Below, piece by piece: positions 1 to 9,387 of a stretch of DNA of 64,000 bases (its first letter is position 1; every line of letters starts with the position of its first letter). Both the position numbers and the translations under genes were made by a program. Origin of the DNA: Mucilaginibacter rubeus. Lineage in GTDB: Bacteria; Bacteroidota; Bacteroidia; Sphingobacteriales; Sphingobacteriaceae. Below the pieces are notes generated by a model. That model was not told the origin of the DNA, did not search any database, and saw only the letters and a program-made list of their open reading frames with translations. The stretch is taken from NCBI RefSeq assembly GCF_014643835.1, contig NZ_BMKD01000003.1, forward strand, positions 124,001 to 188,000. Reading direction: 5' to 3'.

Positions 1-2
1 CA

Positions 3-83
3 TGGCAAATTAATTCTGCGGCCTATAGCAATATCCGTTTGCTTTTCCAATATCCCGTTAATGAGGCTAACCTTGAACATTAA
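3..83 (+). CDS. possible C-terminal end of a truncated CDS
   Basis: One frame is open from the window edge to a TAA at 81-83. It gives about 26 residues ending YPVNEANLEH, with ordinary-looking composition. The remaining 170 bases before the GH78 gene show no further reading frame. With so little sequence the family cannot be recognised, and chance openness is quite possible. An alternative frame stays open to about base 114 but has a poorer composition. Confidence 0.25.
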   Translation, partial: WQINSAAYSNIRLLFQYPVNEANLEH

Positions 84-259
84 TAATGTTACATGGCCAG
101 GGTGAAACTTTTACCAGGCTATATTACGTTTATAGGTGTATATTGCGATGAACGCACATTTTGTGGGCAGGCTCGATGAAAAATTTCAGGTGCATATCAA
201 AACAATATTGCTGTTAAAGTTTATTTAATAGCATGAACTATTAAAACCCCAAAAAAGGT

Positions 260-3031
260 ATGTGTAAAAAGGTATGCACACGCGTTATTATATTGTTTTT
301 TTCTTTTCTGCCAATAATTGTACAAGCACAAAAAGTGCCGCCTGTTCCTCCGCCGTTCCGGGTTGATAACCTGGTTTGTGAATACAAAATAAATCCCATC
401 TCTGTCGACGATGCCGCTCCCCGTCTTGGCTGGAAACTAATAACCCGGGATCGCAACATTCAGCAAATTGCCTATGAAATAAGGGTAGGCAGTAATGCCG
501 TATCCTTACTGAAAGGCAAAGACCTGCTTTGGACCTCGGGAAAAGTTAATTCCAATGAATCGCTGCATGTTTACTATGGCGGCCCCGCGCTCGCTTCACG
601 TCAGAAAGTTTACTGGCAGGTACGCGTCTGGAACAACAGGCAGCAGGTTACCCCATGGAGCATGGTTAACTCATGGAAAATGGGCCTGCTTAAACCCGCC
701 GACTGGAGTGCCAAATGGATAGAAAATAATTACCTGTCGGATACTACCGGTGGCCCATGCCCCATGTTCAGAAAAACATTTAAACTTGATCATAAGGTAC
801 GTGCGGCGCATTTATACATTACTGCCCACGGTTTGTATGAGGCGCAATTTAATGGTAAACGGATTAGCAGCGACTACTTTGCCCCCGGCTGGACGAGTTA
901 CAATAAACGCCTGCAGTACCAGGTTTATGATGTAACTGCCGACCTGTTAAAAGGCGATAACGCTGTTGGCGTAACCCTTGGCGACGGCTGGTACCGTGGT
1001 TATACCTATAATCGAAAAAAGAATGTGTATGGCACCAAGCTTGGTTTACTTTTTCAGTTAGAGGTGGTGTACACTAACGGTAAACGGATACTCATTAATT
1101 CGGATAAAACCTGGAAGGTTGCTTATGGGCCGATCCGTTCATCATCATTTTTTGATGGCGAAGTTTATGATGCCCGCAAGGAGAAGAAAGGCTGGTCGAC
1201 CATTGCTTACAAAGATTTAAACTGGGATTCGGTACGCACCGTTGATACCGTTAAAGAAAATTTAGTGGCCACATTTGGTCCGCCGGTGCGCAAGCACGAA
1301 ATGTTTAAGCCGCTTAAAGTGTTTACCACTCCTGCAGGCGAGCATGTGGTTGATTTTGGGCAAAACCTGGTTGGCTGGGTTCAGTTTAAATTAAAGGCAA
1401 AAGCAGGCGATACGGTAAAGCTGTTCCATGCCGAGGTTTTGGATCAGAAAGGGAACTTCTACACAAAAAACCTGCGTACAGCCAAGCAGGAAAACGTATA
1501 TGTTTTTAAGGGCGATAGTATTGAAACATTCGAACCTCATTTTACCTTCCAGGGGTTCAGGTATATGAAGGTTGAAGGATATGATGGCCAGTTGGATTCT
1601 ACCAATGTGGCTGCCTTTGCCTTGTACTCGGATATGGTGCAAACGGGTATGTTCTCTACCTCCAATCCGCTTATCAACCAGTTGCAGCATAATATTCAAT
1701 GGGGGCAAAAGGGCAATTTTATCGATGTACCTACCGACTGCCCCCAGCGCGACGAGCGTATGGGCTGGACGGGCGATGCCCAGGCCTTTTCCCGCACCGC
1801 TACCTTCAATATGGATGTGGCCGGATTTTTTACCAAATGGCTAAAAGATCTTTCGGCCGACCAGCATAAAAACGGCGCGGTGCCCTATGTGATCCCTAAC
1901 ATGCTGGATAGCGCTTCGGCAGCAGCCTCAGGATGGAGCGATGTGGCAACTATTGTCCCCTGGAATATTTACCTGGCTTACGGCGATAAAAAGGTATTGG
2001 AAAACCAGTATCCAAGCATGACCGCCTGGGTGGGCTACATTACCCGGCATACCCGAAACGGCCTTTGGGACACCGGTAACCACTTTGGCGACTGGCTGTT
2101 TTACGCCGGTACCGACTATGAGGATGGCGCCGCCCTTACCGATAAAAACCTGATAGCGCAGGCTTTTTATGCTTATTCAACTCAGCTGGTTATTAATGCC
2201 GCTACCATATTGGGTAAGGAAGATGATGTTAAAAAATATACCGCGCTGTTAGCTGATATCAAAAAGGCTTTCCAGGCAGAATATGTTACACCTAACGGAC
2301 GTATGATTTCGGGTACGCAAACATCATATGTACTGGCCCTCAACTTCGACCTGCTGCCGGAAAACCTGCGCGAATCTGCCGCCAAAAGGCTGGTAAACAA
2401 TATTGAAGATTATGATGAACACATTACAACAGGCTTTTTAGGCACACCTTATATCTGTCATGTGTTAAGTCGTTTCGGTCATACCGATATTGCCTATGAC
2501 CTGTTGATGAAAGAATCATACCCATCATGGCTTTATCCCGTAAAAAACGGGGCTACTACCATTTGGGAGCGCTGGGATGGCATAAAACCCAATGGTACTT
2601 TTGAAGATCCGGAGATGAACTCCTTTAACCACTATGCTTACGGCGCCATCGGCGACTGGATGTACCGGGTTATTGCAGGGATCAATACCGACGAGAGTAG
2701 CCCTGGCTTTCATAAAATAAATATCTTCCCGCATCCCGGCGGCAAATTGACCAATGCCAATGCCGAGCTGGAAACACTTTACGGAAAGGTAAAATCGGCC
2801 TGGAGTATTGATAACGGCATTTTTACCCTTGATGTAATTGTGCCGCCAAATACTACTGCTACAGTCACCCTACCGGCGGTTGATGGCCCGGTGACAGAAA
2901 ATAATATCGACATTAATACCAATAAAGATATCGCTAACATCAAACCGGCCGGCGGTGATATGCAGATGGATGTGGGCTCGGGTACTTACCAGTTCAAATA
3001 CATTTTAAAAACCCATAAAAAAAATAGCTAA
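260..3031 (+). CDS. GH78 alpha-L-rhamnosidase, exported
   Basis: This is a 923-residue protein predicted to remove terminal alpha-L-rhamnose from plant polysaccharides or glycosides in the periplasm or at the cell surface. It starts with a type I signal peptide (hydrophobic ILFFSFLPIIVQA, cleavage likely before QKV). Next comes the N-terminal beta-sandwich region with the family phrase DNLVCEYKINPISVDDAAPRLGW. The (alpha/alpha)6 barrel begins near residue 480 with DVPTDCPQRDERMGWTGDAQ, which holds the acidic residues expected of GH78. Length and domain order fit bacterial Bac_rhamnosid proteins. It heads a plus-strand run with the acyltransferase 23 bases downstream. Rhamnose release would fit rhamnogalacturonan breakdown together with the pectin genes elsewhere in the window. 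Linkage specificity cannot be read from sequence. Confidence 0.93.
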   Translation: MCKKVCTRVIILFFSFLPIIVQAQKVPPVPPPFRVDNLVCEYKINPISVDDAAPRLGWKLITRDRNIQQIAYEIRVGSNAVSLLKGKDLLWTSGKVNSNESLHVYYGGPALASRQKVYWQVRVWNNRQQVTPWSMVNSWKMGLLKPADWSAKWIENNYLSDTTGGPCPMFRKTFKLDHKVRAAHLYITAHGLYEAQFNGKRISSDYFAPGWTSYNKRLQYQVYDVTADLLKGDNAVGVTLGDGWYRGYTYNRKKNVYGTKLGLLFQLEVVYTNGKRILINSDKTWKVAYGPIRSSSFFDGEVYDARKEKKGWSTIAYKDLNWDSVRTVDTVKENLVATFGPPVRKHEMFKPLKVFTTPAGEHVVDFGQNLVGWVQFKLKAKAGDTVKLFHAEVLDQKGNFYTKNLRTAKQENVYVFKGDSIETFEPHFTFQGFRYMKVEGYDGQLDSTNVAAFALYSDMVQTGMFSTSNPLINQLQHNIQWGQKGNFIDVPTDCPQRDERMGWTGDAQAFSRTATFNMDVAGFFTKWLKDLSADQHKNGAVPYVIPNMLDSASAAASGWSDVATIVPWNIYLAYGDKKVLENQYPSMTAWVGYITRHTRNGLWDTGNHFGDWLFYAGTDYEDGAALTDKNLIAQAFYAYSTQLVINAATILGKEDDVKKYTALLADIKKAFQAEYVTPNGRMISGTQTSYVLALNFDLLPENLRESAAKRLVNNIEDYDEHITTGFLGTPYICHVLSRFGHTDIAYDLLMKESYPSWLYPVKNGATTIWERWDGIKPNGTFEDPEMNSFNHYAYGAIGDWMYRVIAGINTDESSPGFHKINIFPHPGGKLTNANAELETLYGKVKSAWSIDNGIFTLDVIVPPNTTATVTLPAVDGPVTENNIDINTNKDIANIKPAGGDMQMDVGSGTYQFKYILKTHKKNS

Positions 3032-3054
3032 TAGTACTGTAATACATAGCAACT

Positions 3055-4206
3055 ATGGTAATCAATCAGCAGGAAGCGCTTAAAAACACAGGCACAACAA
3101 AGACAAGCCGCCCAAGACTTTTGTCGCTTGATTTTTTCAGGGGATTTACCGTAGCTGCCATGATCCTGGTAAATGATCCCGGCGATTGGGGGCATATTTA
3201 CTGGCCGCTTGAACACTCCAAATGGAACGGCTGTACCCCAACAGACCTGGTGTTTCCCTTCTTCCTGTTTATGGTAGGCGTATCTATCGTATATGCCATG
3301 GAAAGTAAAAAAGCGGATATAGCTAATCATAACAAATTGCTGTTATCCATCCTGCGCCGTACGCTGATTATCATAGCCCTTGGCGTTTGTTTACCACTGA
3401 TCAACGATTTTCAATTCGCGCATTTGCGTTTTCCCGGTGTGTTGCAGCGCATCGGGCTTGTATTTGGCATAACTGCCTTGCTGTACGTTAAAACCGGTAT
3501 CCGTACACAGGTAATCATTGCTGTAGGCTGTTTAATTGGTTATTATTTATTGATGACGCTGGTACCTGTACCGGGTTTTGGTACACCTAACCTTGAACCG
3601 GCAACCAATTTGGGCGCCTGGATTGACAGATCGGTATTTACCGAAAACCACCTCTGGGGCTCATCCAAAACCTGGGACCCGGAAGGTTTGCTTGGGACAA
3701 TCCCATCTGTTGCTACCTGTTTGTTAGGTGTATTCACCGGTACCTGGCTCAAAATGGGCAAGCTTGCAACCAGTGCTGATCTGCTTAAAATAATGGGAGC
3801 CGGCATCGTATTGATCATACTGGCTTTGATCTGGGATCCATTCTTTCCCATCAACAAACAATTGTGGACAAGCTCATTCGTGTTGCTTACTGCCGGGCTG
3901 GCTATTAATATTCTTGCATTGTCATACTGGTTTATTGATATCAAAGGGAATAAAGCCCTGCTGCCGCCATTTTTAGCGTTCGGGCGTAATGCCATTGCTG
4001 CCTATGTTTTGGCCGATATTATCCCGGCTTTAATAGCTGCCATCCCGGTAGGTAAAACCAATTTATGGTCGTTCACTTATAATCAGTTATTTGTGCCATA
4101 TCTCTCGCCCGAAAACGCTTCACTGGCCGGAGCTATCCTGACTGTGCTGATCATTTTTATCCCGGTTTGGATCCTCTACAAAAGGAATATTACCATTAAG
4201 GTATAA
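3055..4206 (+). CDS. NagX-like membrane acyltransferase (DUF5009 / heparan-alpha-glucosaminide acetyltransferase family)
   Basis: This is a 383-residue polytopic inner-membrane protein with roughly ten hydrophobic segments. It carries the family start RLLSLDFFRGFTVAAMILVN and the loop GWTPTDLVFPFF-type sequence (here CTPTDLVFPFFLFMVG). Relatives include human HGSNAT and bacterial NagX, which are thought to move acetyl groups across the membrane onto amino sugars. Location between GH78 and GH20 (spacers of about 23 and 22 bases) suggests an operon and a role with GlcNAc-containing products of the hexosaminidase. The acceptor sugar is inference. There is no signal peptide; the first membrane helix begins near residue 27. 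Confidence 0.85.
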   Translation: MVINQQEALKNTGTTKTSRPRLLSLDFFRGFTVAAMILVNDPGDWGHIYWPLEHSKWNGCTPTDLVFPFFLFMVGVSIVYAMESKKADIANHNKLLLSILRRTLIIIALGVCLPLINDFQFAHLRFPGVLQRIGLVFGITALLYVKTGIRTQVIIAVGCLIGYYLLMTLVPVPGFGTPNLEPATNLGAWIDRSVFTENHLWGSSKTWDPEGLLGTIPSVATCLLGVFTGTWLKMGKLATSADLLKIMGAGIVLIILALIWDPFFPINKQLWTSSFVLLTAGLAINILALSYWFIDIKGNKALLPPFLAFGRNAIAAYVLADIIPALIAAIPVGKTNLWSFTYNQLFVPYLSPENASLAGAILTVLIIFIPVWILYKRNITIKV

Positions 4207-4228
4207 TCTTTATTCATCATCTACCGAA

Positions 4229-6499
4229 ATGAAGAAAACGCTATCTTTTAAACATATTTTACTATTCACCTCACTGCTTTTATTGGCAATAACGGTAAAC
4301 GCACAGTTTAATATTATCCCGCAGCCGGTGAGTTTAAAAGCAGGGAAGGGCAGCTTTATTTTAAGTAACAATGCGGTGATCGGGGTTAATAAAGAGACAG
4401 AACCGATAGGCAAATACCTGCAGGATTACCTTAATCAAAACTACGGCCTGCAAACAACGGTAAAAGTTTTTGAAAAGATCCCTGCCAAAACAGCCATCAG
4501 GTTAAACAATGTTTGGTCTAATGCTGAGAGTGCCTACACCATGAATGTAAACCCTGCATCGGTAAGTATCAGCGGCAGTGGGGCTGGTGTTTTTTACGGG
4601 GTACAATCACTAATTCAATTGTTGCCGACAGATAAAGCAGCACCCCTAAAAGTAACTACCTGTACCATAGCCGATCAGCCACGTTTTGGCTGGCGTGGCC
4701 TAAGCCTTGATGTAAGCCGCCATTTTTTTACGGTTGACGAAGTAAAAAAATACATCGACGTAATGGCACATTACAAACTGAATGTGTTTCATTGGCACTT
4801 AACCGACGATGAAGGCTGGCGCATCCAGATTGATAAATATCCGCGCCTTACCGAAGTTGGCGCCAGGATCAGCTACTATGCCAAACGGGGCGAATTCCGT
4901 AAGCTGGACAACCTGATAGATGACGGTCGCGACGGGTTTTATACCAAGGATGAAATTAGGGATGTGATTAAATATGCGCAGGACAGATTTGTGACCATTC
5001 TGCCCGAAATTGAAATGCCGGGCCATAGCGAGGCTGCTATTTTTGCTTACCCGCGACTGGGCTGCCAGGATTCGACAGGGGCTAAACACCGCGTGCGGAT
5101 GCTTGACCCGAGTGAATATACTTTCAAATTTATGGAAGATGTGCTGACAGAAGTGATAGCACTATTCCCGAACCAATACATTCATATCGGCGGCGATGAG
5201 GCTGAGATGGCCGACTGGCTTAAAAGCCCTACAGCAGTTGCCCTAATGAAACGTGAGCACCTGAAAAGCGAAAAAGAAGTGCAGAGTTATTTTATTAAAC
5301 GGATAGAAAAGTTCCTGCTGTCGAAAAATAAGAAGTTGGTTGGTTGGGACGAGATTTTAGAGGGTGGCCTTGCCGAATCCGCAACAGTAATGAGCTGGCA
5401 GGGTGAAGCCGGGGGCATAGCTGCCGCCAGGATGCATCATCATGTAGTAATGACGCCGCTGCCATACATGTACTTTGATGCTCCGCAGGCTAACGAAGAT
5501 TTGGAACCGATAGGCTGGAACCCGCCGGTTACCTGGCAAATGGTTTATAACTACGAGCCGCAGTCGAAAGAACTAACCAATGCCGAAGCCGGGTATATCT
5601 TAGGTGCCCAGGGCAATATCTGGAACGAAAAGGTGCCCAACGCACAGCACCTGCAATACATGGTTTACCCCCGTGCCCTCGCCGTGGCCGAACTCACCTG
5701 GAGCCCGAAAAATGAAAAAAACCTGGAGCGCTTCGGCTGGAAAATGAAAAACCAGTACGGCCTGTTTAAGTTGTGGGATTTCAACGCCCGCCTGCCTGAT
5801 ATTAACGGCGTAGACAACGTAATTACCAATAAAAGCCGGTTTAAACTAACGCTGAGCTACCCGCTGAAAGGAGCTAAAGTTCGGTACGCGTTAAACGGCA
5901 AAATGCCGGATAATAATAGCCCGGCTGTACCTTTCCCGGTAAACATTAATGTACCCTTAAAAGACAGTATCGGTTTAAGAACCTTCACCACCTGGACATT
6001 GAATGATCAGCACATTCGCCAAATGGCCAACATCAGGCGGGTGAATTTCAAGCCTGCACATGAAAAAGTTGCTAACCTCAAAACCGGTATGGCTTACGAG
6101 GTTTTTAAAACGAGGGAACGCGATATAGATAAGCTGGAAAATGAAAAGCCAACGGAAACCGGCCAAACAAGCCTGATTGTACCCGTTAAAATTGCAACCG
6201 AAGGTTTTATCAACTGGGTTAAAATTAAAGGTTTTATCAAAATAGACAAGGAAGCGGATTATGAATTAACTACCGGTTTTGAGGTTAGCCCGGCTTTGTT
6301 TTTGGATGAAGTACCGGTAATTAAACCCGGGCTGAATACTTATGTAGAACCGCAAAAAGCTTTATTACATTTGAAAAAAGGCATCTATGCTTTAAGCGGA
6401 CATTACATGGCTGATAAAGCCAACGAAAATCAAACCCTGATAGAATTGAAGGTAGCCGGAGGGGAAAAGCTTTATCCTAAGTTTTATTTGATGCATTGA
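4229..6499 (+). CDS. GH20 beta-N-acetylhexosaminidase, exported
   Basis: This 756-residue exported exo-hydrolase should release terminal GlcNAc or GalNAc from glycans. It begins with a signal peptide (LLFTSLLLLAITVNA, then QFNI). The N-terminal GH20b-type domain spans about residues 25-150 and the TIM barrel about 155-500. Diagnostic motifs are HWHLTDDEGWRIQIDKYP and the catalytic Asp-Glu pair in HIGGDEAEMADW; GH20 enzymes use these for substrate-assisted catalysis through the 2-acetamido group. The last ~230 residues form a beta-rich extension resembling chitobiase C-terminal domains. It is the third gene of the GH78-acyltransferase-GH20 run. An unusual cluster of palindromes follows its stop codon. 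Confidence 0.93.
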   Translation: MKKTLSFKHILLFTSLLLLAITVNAQFNIIPQPVSLKAGKGSFILSNNAVIGVNKETEPIGKYLQDYLNQNYGLQTTVKVFEKIPAKTAIRLNNVWSNAESAYTMNVNPASVSISGSGAGVFYGVQSLIQLLPTDKAAPLKVTTCTIADQPRFGWRGLSLDVSRHFFTVDEVKKYIDVMAHYKLNVFHWHLTDDEGWRIQIDKYPRLTEVGARISYYAKRGEFRKLDNLIDDGRDGFYTKDEIRDVIKYAQDRFVTILPEIEMPGHSEAAIFAYPRLGCQDSTGAKHRVRMLDPSEYTFKFMEDVLTEVIALFPNQYIHIGGDEAEMADWLKSPTAVALMKREHLKSEKEVQSYFIKRIEKFLLSKNKKLVGWDEILEGGLAESATVMSWQGEAGGIAAARMHHHVVMTPLPYMYFDAPQANEDLEPIGWNPPVTWQMVYNYEPQSKELTNAEAGYILGAQGNIWNEKVPNAQHLQYMVYPRALAVAELTWSPKNEKNLERFGWKMKNQYGLFKLWDFNARLPDINGVDNVITNKSRFKLTLSYPLKGAKVRYALNGKMPDNNSPAVPFPVNINVPLKDSIGLRTFTTWTLNDQHIRQMANIRRVNFKPAHEKVANLKTGMAYEVFKTRERDIDKLENEKPTETGQTSLIVPVKIATEGFINWVKIKGFIKIDKEADYELTTGFEVSPALFLDEVPVIKPGLNTYVEPQKALLHLKKGIYALSGHYMADKANENQTLIELKVAGGEKLYPKFYLMH

Positions 6500-6602
6500 G
6501 GGGATAAAATCGGTTTCTATGCCGTTGTTGGTGACAACACCATAGGTGTACGGAAGATGCAGATCAGTTGAAATTGTTGGTGTAAAAAGCCATGTCATTG
6601 CT

Positions 6603-6645
6603 GTAAAGGTTATATAATTCGGTAACAGAATTATATAACCTTTAC
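6603..6645. repeat. perfect AT-rich hairpin, 18-bp arms
   Basis: Arms 6603-6620 and 6628-6645 are exact reverse complements (18 of 18) around a 7-base loop. No T-run follows, so this is not a classical intrinsic terminator. It sits about 100 bases after the GH20 stop and abuts an intergenic repeat unit of the CATTGCGAGG family. It could limit read-through or protect the mRNA 3' end, or be a remnant of a small palindromic element. Confidence 0.85.
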
Positions 6646-6736
6646 AATTGCGAGGAGGAACGACGAAGCAATCTCCTAGTTATACAGAGCGGACATGCAT
6701 TGGCTACGAGATTGCCGCGCTACGCTCGCAATGACA
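6646..6736. repeat. palindromic intergenic repeat, CATTGCGAGG family, copy 1
   Basis: This unit of about 90 bases has outer arms ATTGCGAGG and CTCGCAATGACA, inner arms with GAAGCAATCTC and GAGATTGCC, and a centre carrying TATACAGAGCGG. Two related units lie at 13109-13196 (inverted) and 29964-30043. All three are strictly intergenic. Such dispersed REP-like units are common in this lineage. No transposase or tyrosine-recombinase gene is visible here. Confidence 0.85.
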
Positions 6737-6743
6737 TGCTCTT

Positions 6744-6884
6744 TATCCTGGTAAATGTAACGTCCCATCAGGGTCTCTCGCAGAGGACCCTGATGTCTAC
6801 GCCACGCCGGTTCGCTGTTCTGAATATCCTGGTAAATGTTTAGAACGCAAAGAACCTCAGGGTCCTCTGCGAGAGACCCTGAGG
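6744..6884. repeat. paired palindromes with flanking direct repeat
   Basis: A 15-base direct repeat (6744-6758 and 6825-6839, TATCCTGGTAAATGT) precedes two palindromes. The first has arms 6766-6775 and 6786-6795. The second has arms 6855-6864 and 6875-6884. Their cores (TCTCGCAGAG and CTCTGCGAGA) are reverse complements, so the second unit is an inverted copy of the first. The arrangement looks like small non-autonomous repeat units that were duplicated and flipped. No function is visible. Confidence 0.75.
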
Positions 6885-6901
6885 GAACATGATGAAAATA
6901 T

Positions 6902-6992
6902 GCCGTTGTTGGTGTTGTCACCAACAACTCCTATGATTTTTATTTTCTGAAATGCCGCATGAAAAGTTGTTGGTGACAACACCAACAACGGC
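6902..6992. repeat. 27-bp perfect inverted repeat
   Basis: Positions 6902-6928 and 6966-6992 are exact reverse complements over 27 bases, separated by 37 bases. Each arm contains the core GTTGTTGGTGACAACACC, itself nearly palindromic. A further copy of that core lies at 6521-6541, just after the GH20 gene. The repeats extend up to the GH3 gene, where any promoter should lie, so they may influence its expression. They may equally be intergenic repeat elements. Confidence 0.8.
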
Positions 6993-7024
6993 GAGGAGGA
7001 CAAGCAACGATGCTTTGCATGTGG

Positions 7025-7045
7025 GAGACGCATGTGATGCGTCTC
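7025..7045. repeat. short palindrome, GAGACGCAT family
   Basis: Arms GAGACGCAT (7025-7033) and ATGCGTCTC (7037-7045) flank three bases. The palindrome lies 30 bases before the chosen GH3 start. It is the last of the stacked palindromes in the gene-free stretch 6500-7074. Nothing else was recognised in that stretch. Confidence 0.7.
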
Positions 7046-7074
7046 TACATTTGAAAATTAAATATCTGGATACT

Positions 7075-9378
7075 ATGCAAAAGAAATTATGCCTACTGAT
7101 CGCGTTTGCTTTTGTAATTAACATCGCAGCCGCGCAGGTTTATAAAGACCCCAAGGCACCTGTGCCTGTACGCGTGAAAGACTTGCTAAGCCGTATGACG
7201 CTGGAAGAAAAGGTGGGCCAGATGAGCATGAACTCGTTAAAAGGCTCGATGCAAAACCCAATTGCTTATGGCGTTTGCGAAAGCCCTTTTACCAATATCA
7301 ATGATGTAGCATCACGCTCAATCGCTGCAAAAAAATATGCTAAAGAAAAAACAAGACTTGGTATCCCGCCTATACAAATAGGCGAGTGCCTGCATGGGCA
7401 ACTGGCAGCAGGCGCTACCATCTTTCCACAGGCTATAGCGCAGGGCAGCACCTGGAACCCGGCGCTGATTGAAAAAATGGGTTCGGTAATCGCTTATGAA
7501 GCGTCCTCGTCAGGAGTTGACCAGGCGCTTTCGCCTTTGTTCGATCTCATCCGCGACCCGCGTTATGGCCGTAATGAGGAATGTTATGCCGAAGATCCAT
7601 ATCTCGTAAGCAGGATGGGTACATCGTTTGTAATTGGGATGCAGGGTGATCCTTCGCAAACAATAAACGGTATTGGTAAAAACAAAGTGATGTGTACAGC
7701 CAAGCATTTCGCGGCCTACAGTATCCCCGTGGCAGGTATCAATTTAGCCCCGGCATCAGTAGGGGAAAGGGAGCTACGGTCGATGTTTTTGCCGCCTTTT
7801 AAAGATGCCGTGCAAAATGCAAATATTTACGCTGTGATGCCGGCTTACAACGAAATTGACGGCGTGCCTGCACATGCTAACCATTTCCTGCTGCAAACCA
7901 TATTGCGGGAGGAGTGGGGTTTTAAAGGCTATGTTTTTTCGGACTATGAAGGTTTAAAACATTTATACACTTTTCATCATATTGCCAAGGACGCCGAAGG
8001 CGCTGCTCCAATTGGCCTGAACGCCGGGGTTGACCTGGAAGCGCCGAGCCCCGACGTATATAATAAACTGATTGGCCTGGTGAAAAGCGGAAAAGTAAAA
8101 GAAGCGTTGGTTGATAGCGCTGTTGCCCGTATCCTTACTATAAAATTTAAAGCAGGTTTGTTTGAAAAGGCATTGCCCGATACATCAGCGCTAAAAAAAC
8201 GGGTACACACGCCTGATCATATCGCCCTGTCGCAGCAGATAGCCGAGGAATCGATCATCCTGCTTAAAAACGATAAACGGCTTTTACCGCTCAATATGAA
8301 CAGCCTGAAATCGTTGGCGGTTATCGGCCCCAATGCCAACCAGGTTCAGTATGGCGATTACAGTTCAACCCGCGACAGCCGTTCGGGTACAACGGTGTTC
8401 AATGGCATTAAGCAATTGGTGGGCAATAAAGTTAAGATTAACTATGCCAAAGGCTGTGCCCTGTCGGGCCCGGACAAAAGCGGCTTTGCTGAAGCCATCA
8501 CAGCAGCAAAAAACAGCGATGCCGTCATAGTAGTATTGGGCACCACCAGTGTGGTATTCTCCGGTGTTGGCTGGAACGGGCATGCACCCGAAAGCGAGCC
8601 TAAAGACCCATTCACCTGCGGCGAAGGCTATGATGTAACCAACATCGATCCCGATGGTGTACAACGTGAACTGTTGCAGGCTGTTTATAAAACAGGTAAA
8701 CCTGTAGTTTTGGTACTGGTACACGGCCGACCGCAAAGCATCAGCTGGGAAAAAGAGAATATCCCGGCTATTGTGGAGGCCTGGTATCCCGGCGAAAGGG
8801 GAGGCAATGCCATTGCCAACATCCTGTTCGGCAAGGTAAACCCATCAGGCAGGCTTACGGTATCTATCCCGCAGTCAACCGGGCATATCCCGGTTTTTTA
8901 TAATCATGTGGCATCCAACAAAGGTTTTTATCACAATCCGGGTTCAACCGAAAAACCGGGACAAGACTATGTTTTTTCATCGCCGGATGCGCTGTTCCCC
9001 TTTGGTTATGGATTGAGCTATACTTCATTTAAATACAGTAATCTGCAGGTATCGGCAGCTTCGTTCGGAAAAAATGAGACTATAACGGTTTCGGTAGATG
9101 TAACCAACAGCGGCAGCATGGCCGGTAAGGAAGTGGTACAAATGTACCTGGGCAATAAGTTAAATTCGGTAACTACGCCTGTAATGGCCCTCAAGGGTTT
9201 TGACAAGATCAGTCTTAAACCCGGCGAAACCAAAACGGTAAAGTTTACGGTAAAGCCCGAAGATATCGCTATCTGGAATAATCAAATGAAACAGGTAACC
9301 GAACCCGGTACATTTGATGTGATGATAGCACGCTCGGCCGAAGATGTTGTGTTAAAAAAGACAATTGAATATAAATAG
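7075..9378 (+). CDS. GH3 family beta-glycosidase, exported
   Basis: This is a 767-residue exported exo-acting enzyme of the beta-glucosidase/beta-xylosidase type. The start at 7075 is chosen because it gives a clear signal peptide (KKLCLLIAFAFVINIAAA, then QVYKD). A longer in-frame start at 6952 would translate palindromic repeats. The N-terminal TIM barrel carries the nucleophile context GYVFSDYEGL. The alpha/beta sandwich begins near residue 380 (ESIILLKND). A fibronectin type III-like domain closes the protein (SVDVTNSGSMAGKEVVQMYL). The GH92 gene follows after nine bases, so the two are probably co-transcribed. GH3 covers glucosidases, xylosidases and hexosaminidases; substrate is unresolved. 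Confidence 0.93.
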   Translation: MQKKLCLLIAFAFVINIAAAQVYKDPKAPVPVRVKDLLSRMTLEEKVGQMSMNSLKGSMQNPIAYGVCESPFTNINDVASRSIAAKKYAKEKTRLGIPPIQIGECLHGQLAAGATIFPQAIAQGSTWNPALIEKMGSVIAYEASSSGVDQALSPLFDLIRDPRYGRNEECYAEDPYLVSRMGTSFVIGMQGDPSQTINGIGKNKVMCTAKHFAAYSIPVAGINLAPASVGERELRSMFLPPFKDAVQNANIYAVMPAYNEIDGVPAHANHFLLQTILREEWGFKGYVFSDYEGLKHLYTFHHIAKDAEGAAPIGLNAGVDLEAPSPDVYNKLIGLVKSGKVKEALVDSAVARILTIKFKAGLFEKALPDTSALKKRVHTPDHIALSQQIAEESIILLKNDKRLLPLNMNSLKSLAVIGPNANQVQYGDYSSTRDSRSGTTVFNGIKQLVGNKVKINYAKGCALSGPDKSGFAEAITAAKNSDAVIVVLGTTSVVFSGVGWNGHAPESEPKDPFTCGEGYDVTNIDPDGVQRELLQAVYKTGKPVVLVLVHGRPQSISWEKENIPAIVEAWYPGERGGNAIANILFGKVNPSGRLTVSIPQSTGHIPVFYNHVASNKGFYHNPGSTEKPGQDYVFSSPDALFPFGYGLSYTSFKYSNLQVSAASFGKNETITVSVDVTNSGSMAGKEVVQMYLGNKLNSVTTPVMALKGFDKISLKPGETKTVKFTVKPEDIAIWNNQMKQVTEPGTFDVMIARSAEDVVLKKTIEYK

Positions 9379-9387
9379 TAAAAGGTC

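Noticed and set aside
6952-7074. Upstream in-frame start for the GH3 gene
   Set aside because: The extra 41 residues would be translated from palindromic repeats and would bury the signal peptide. The start at 7075 gives a normal exported protein.
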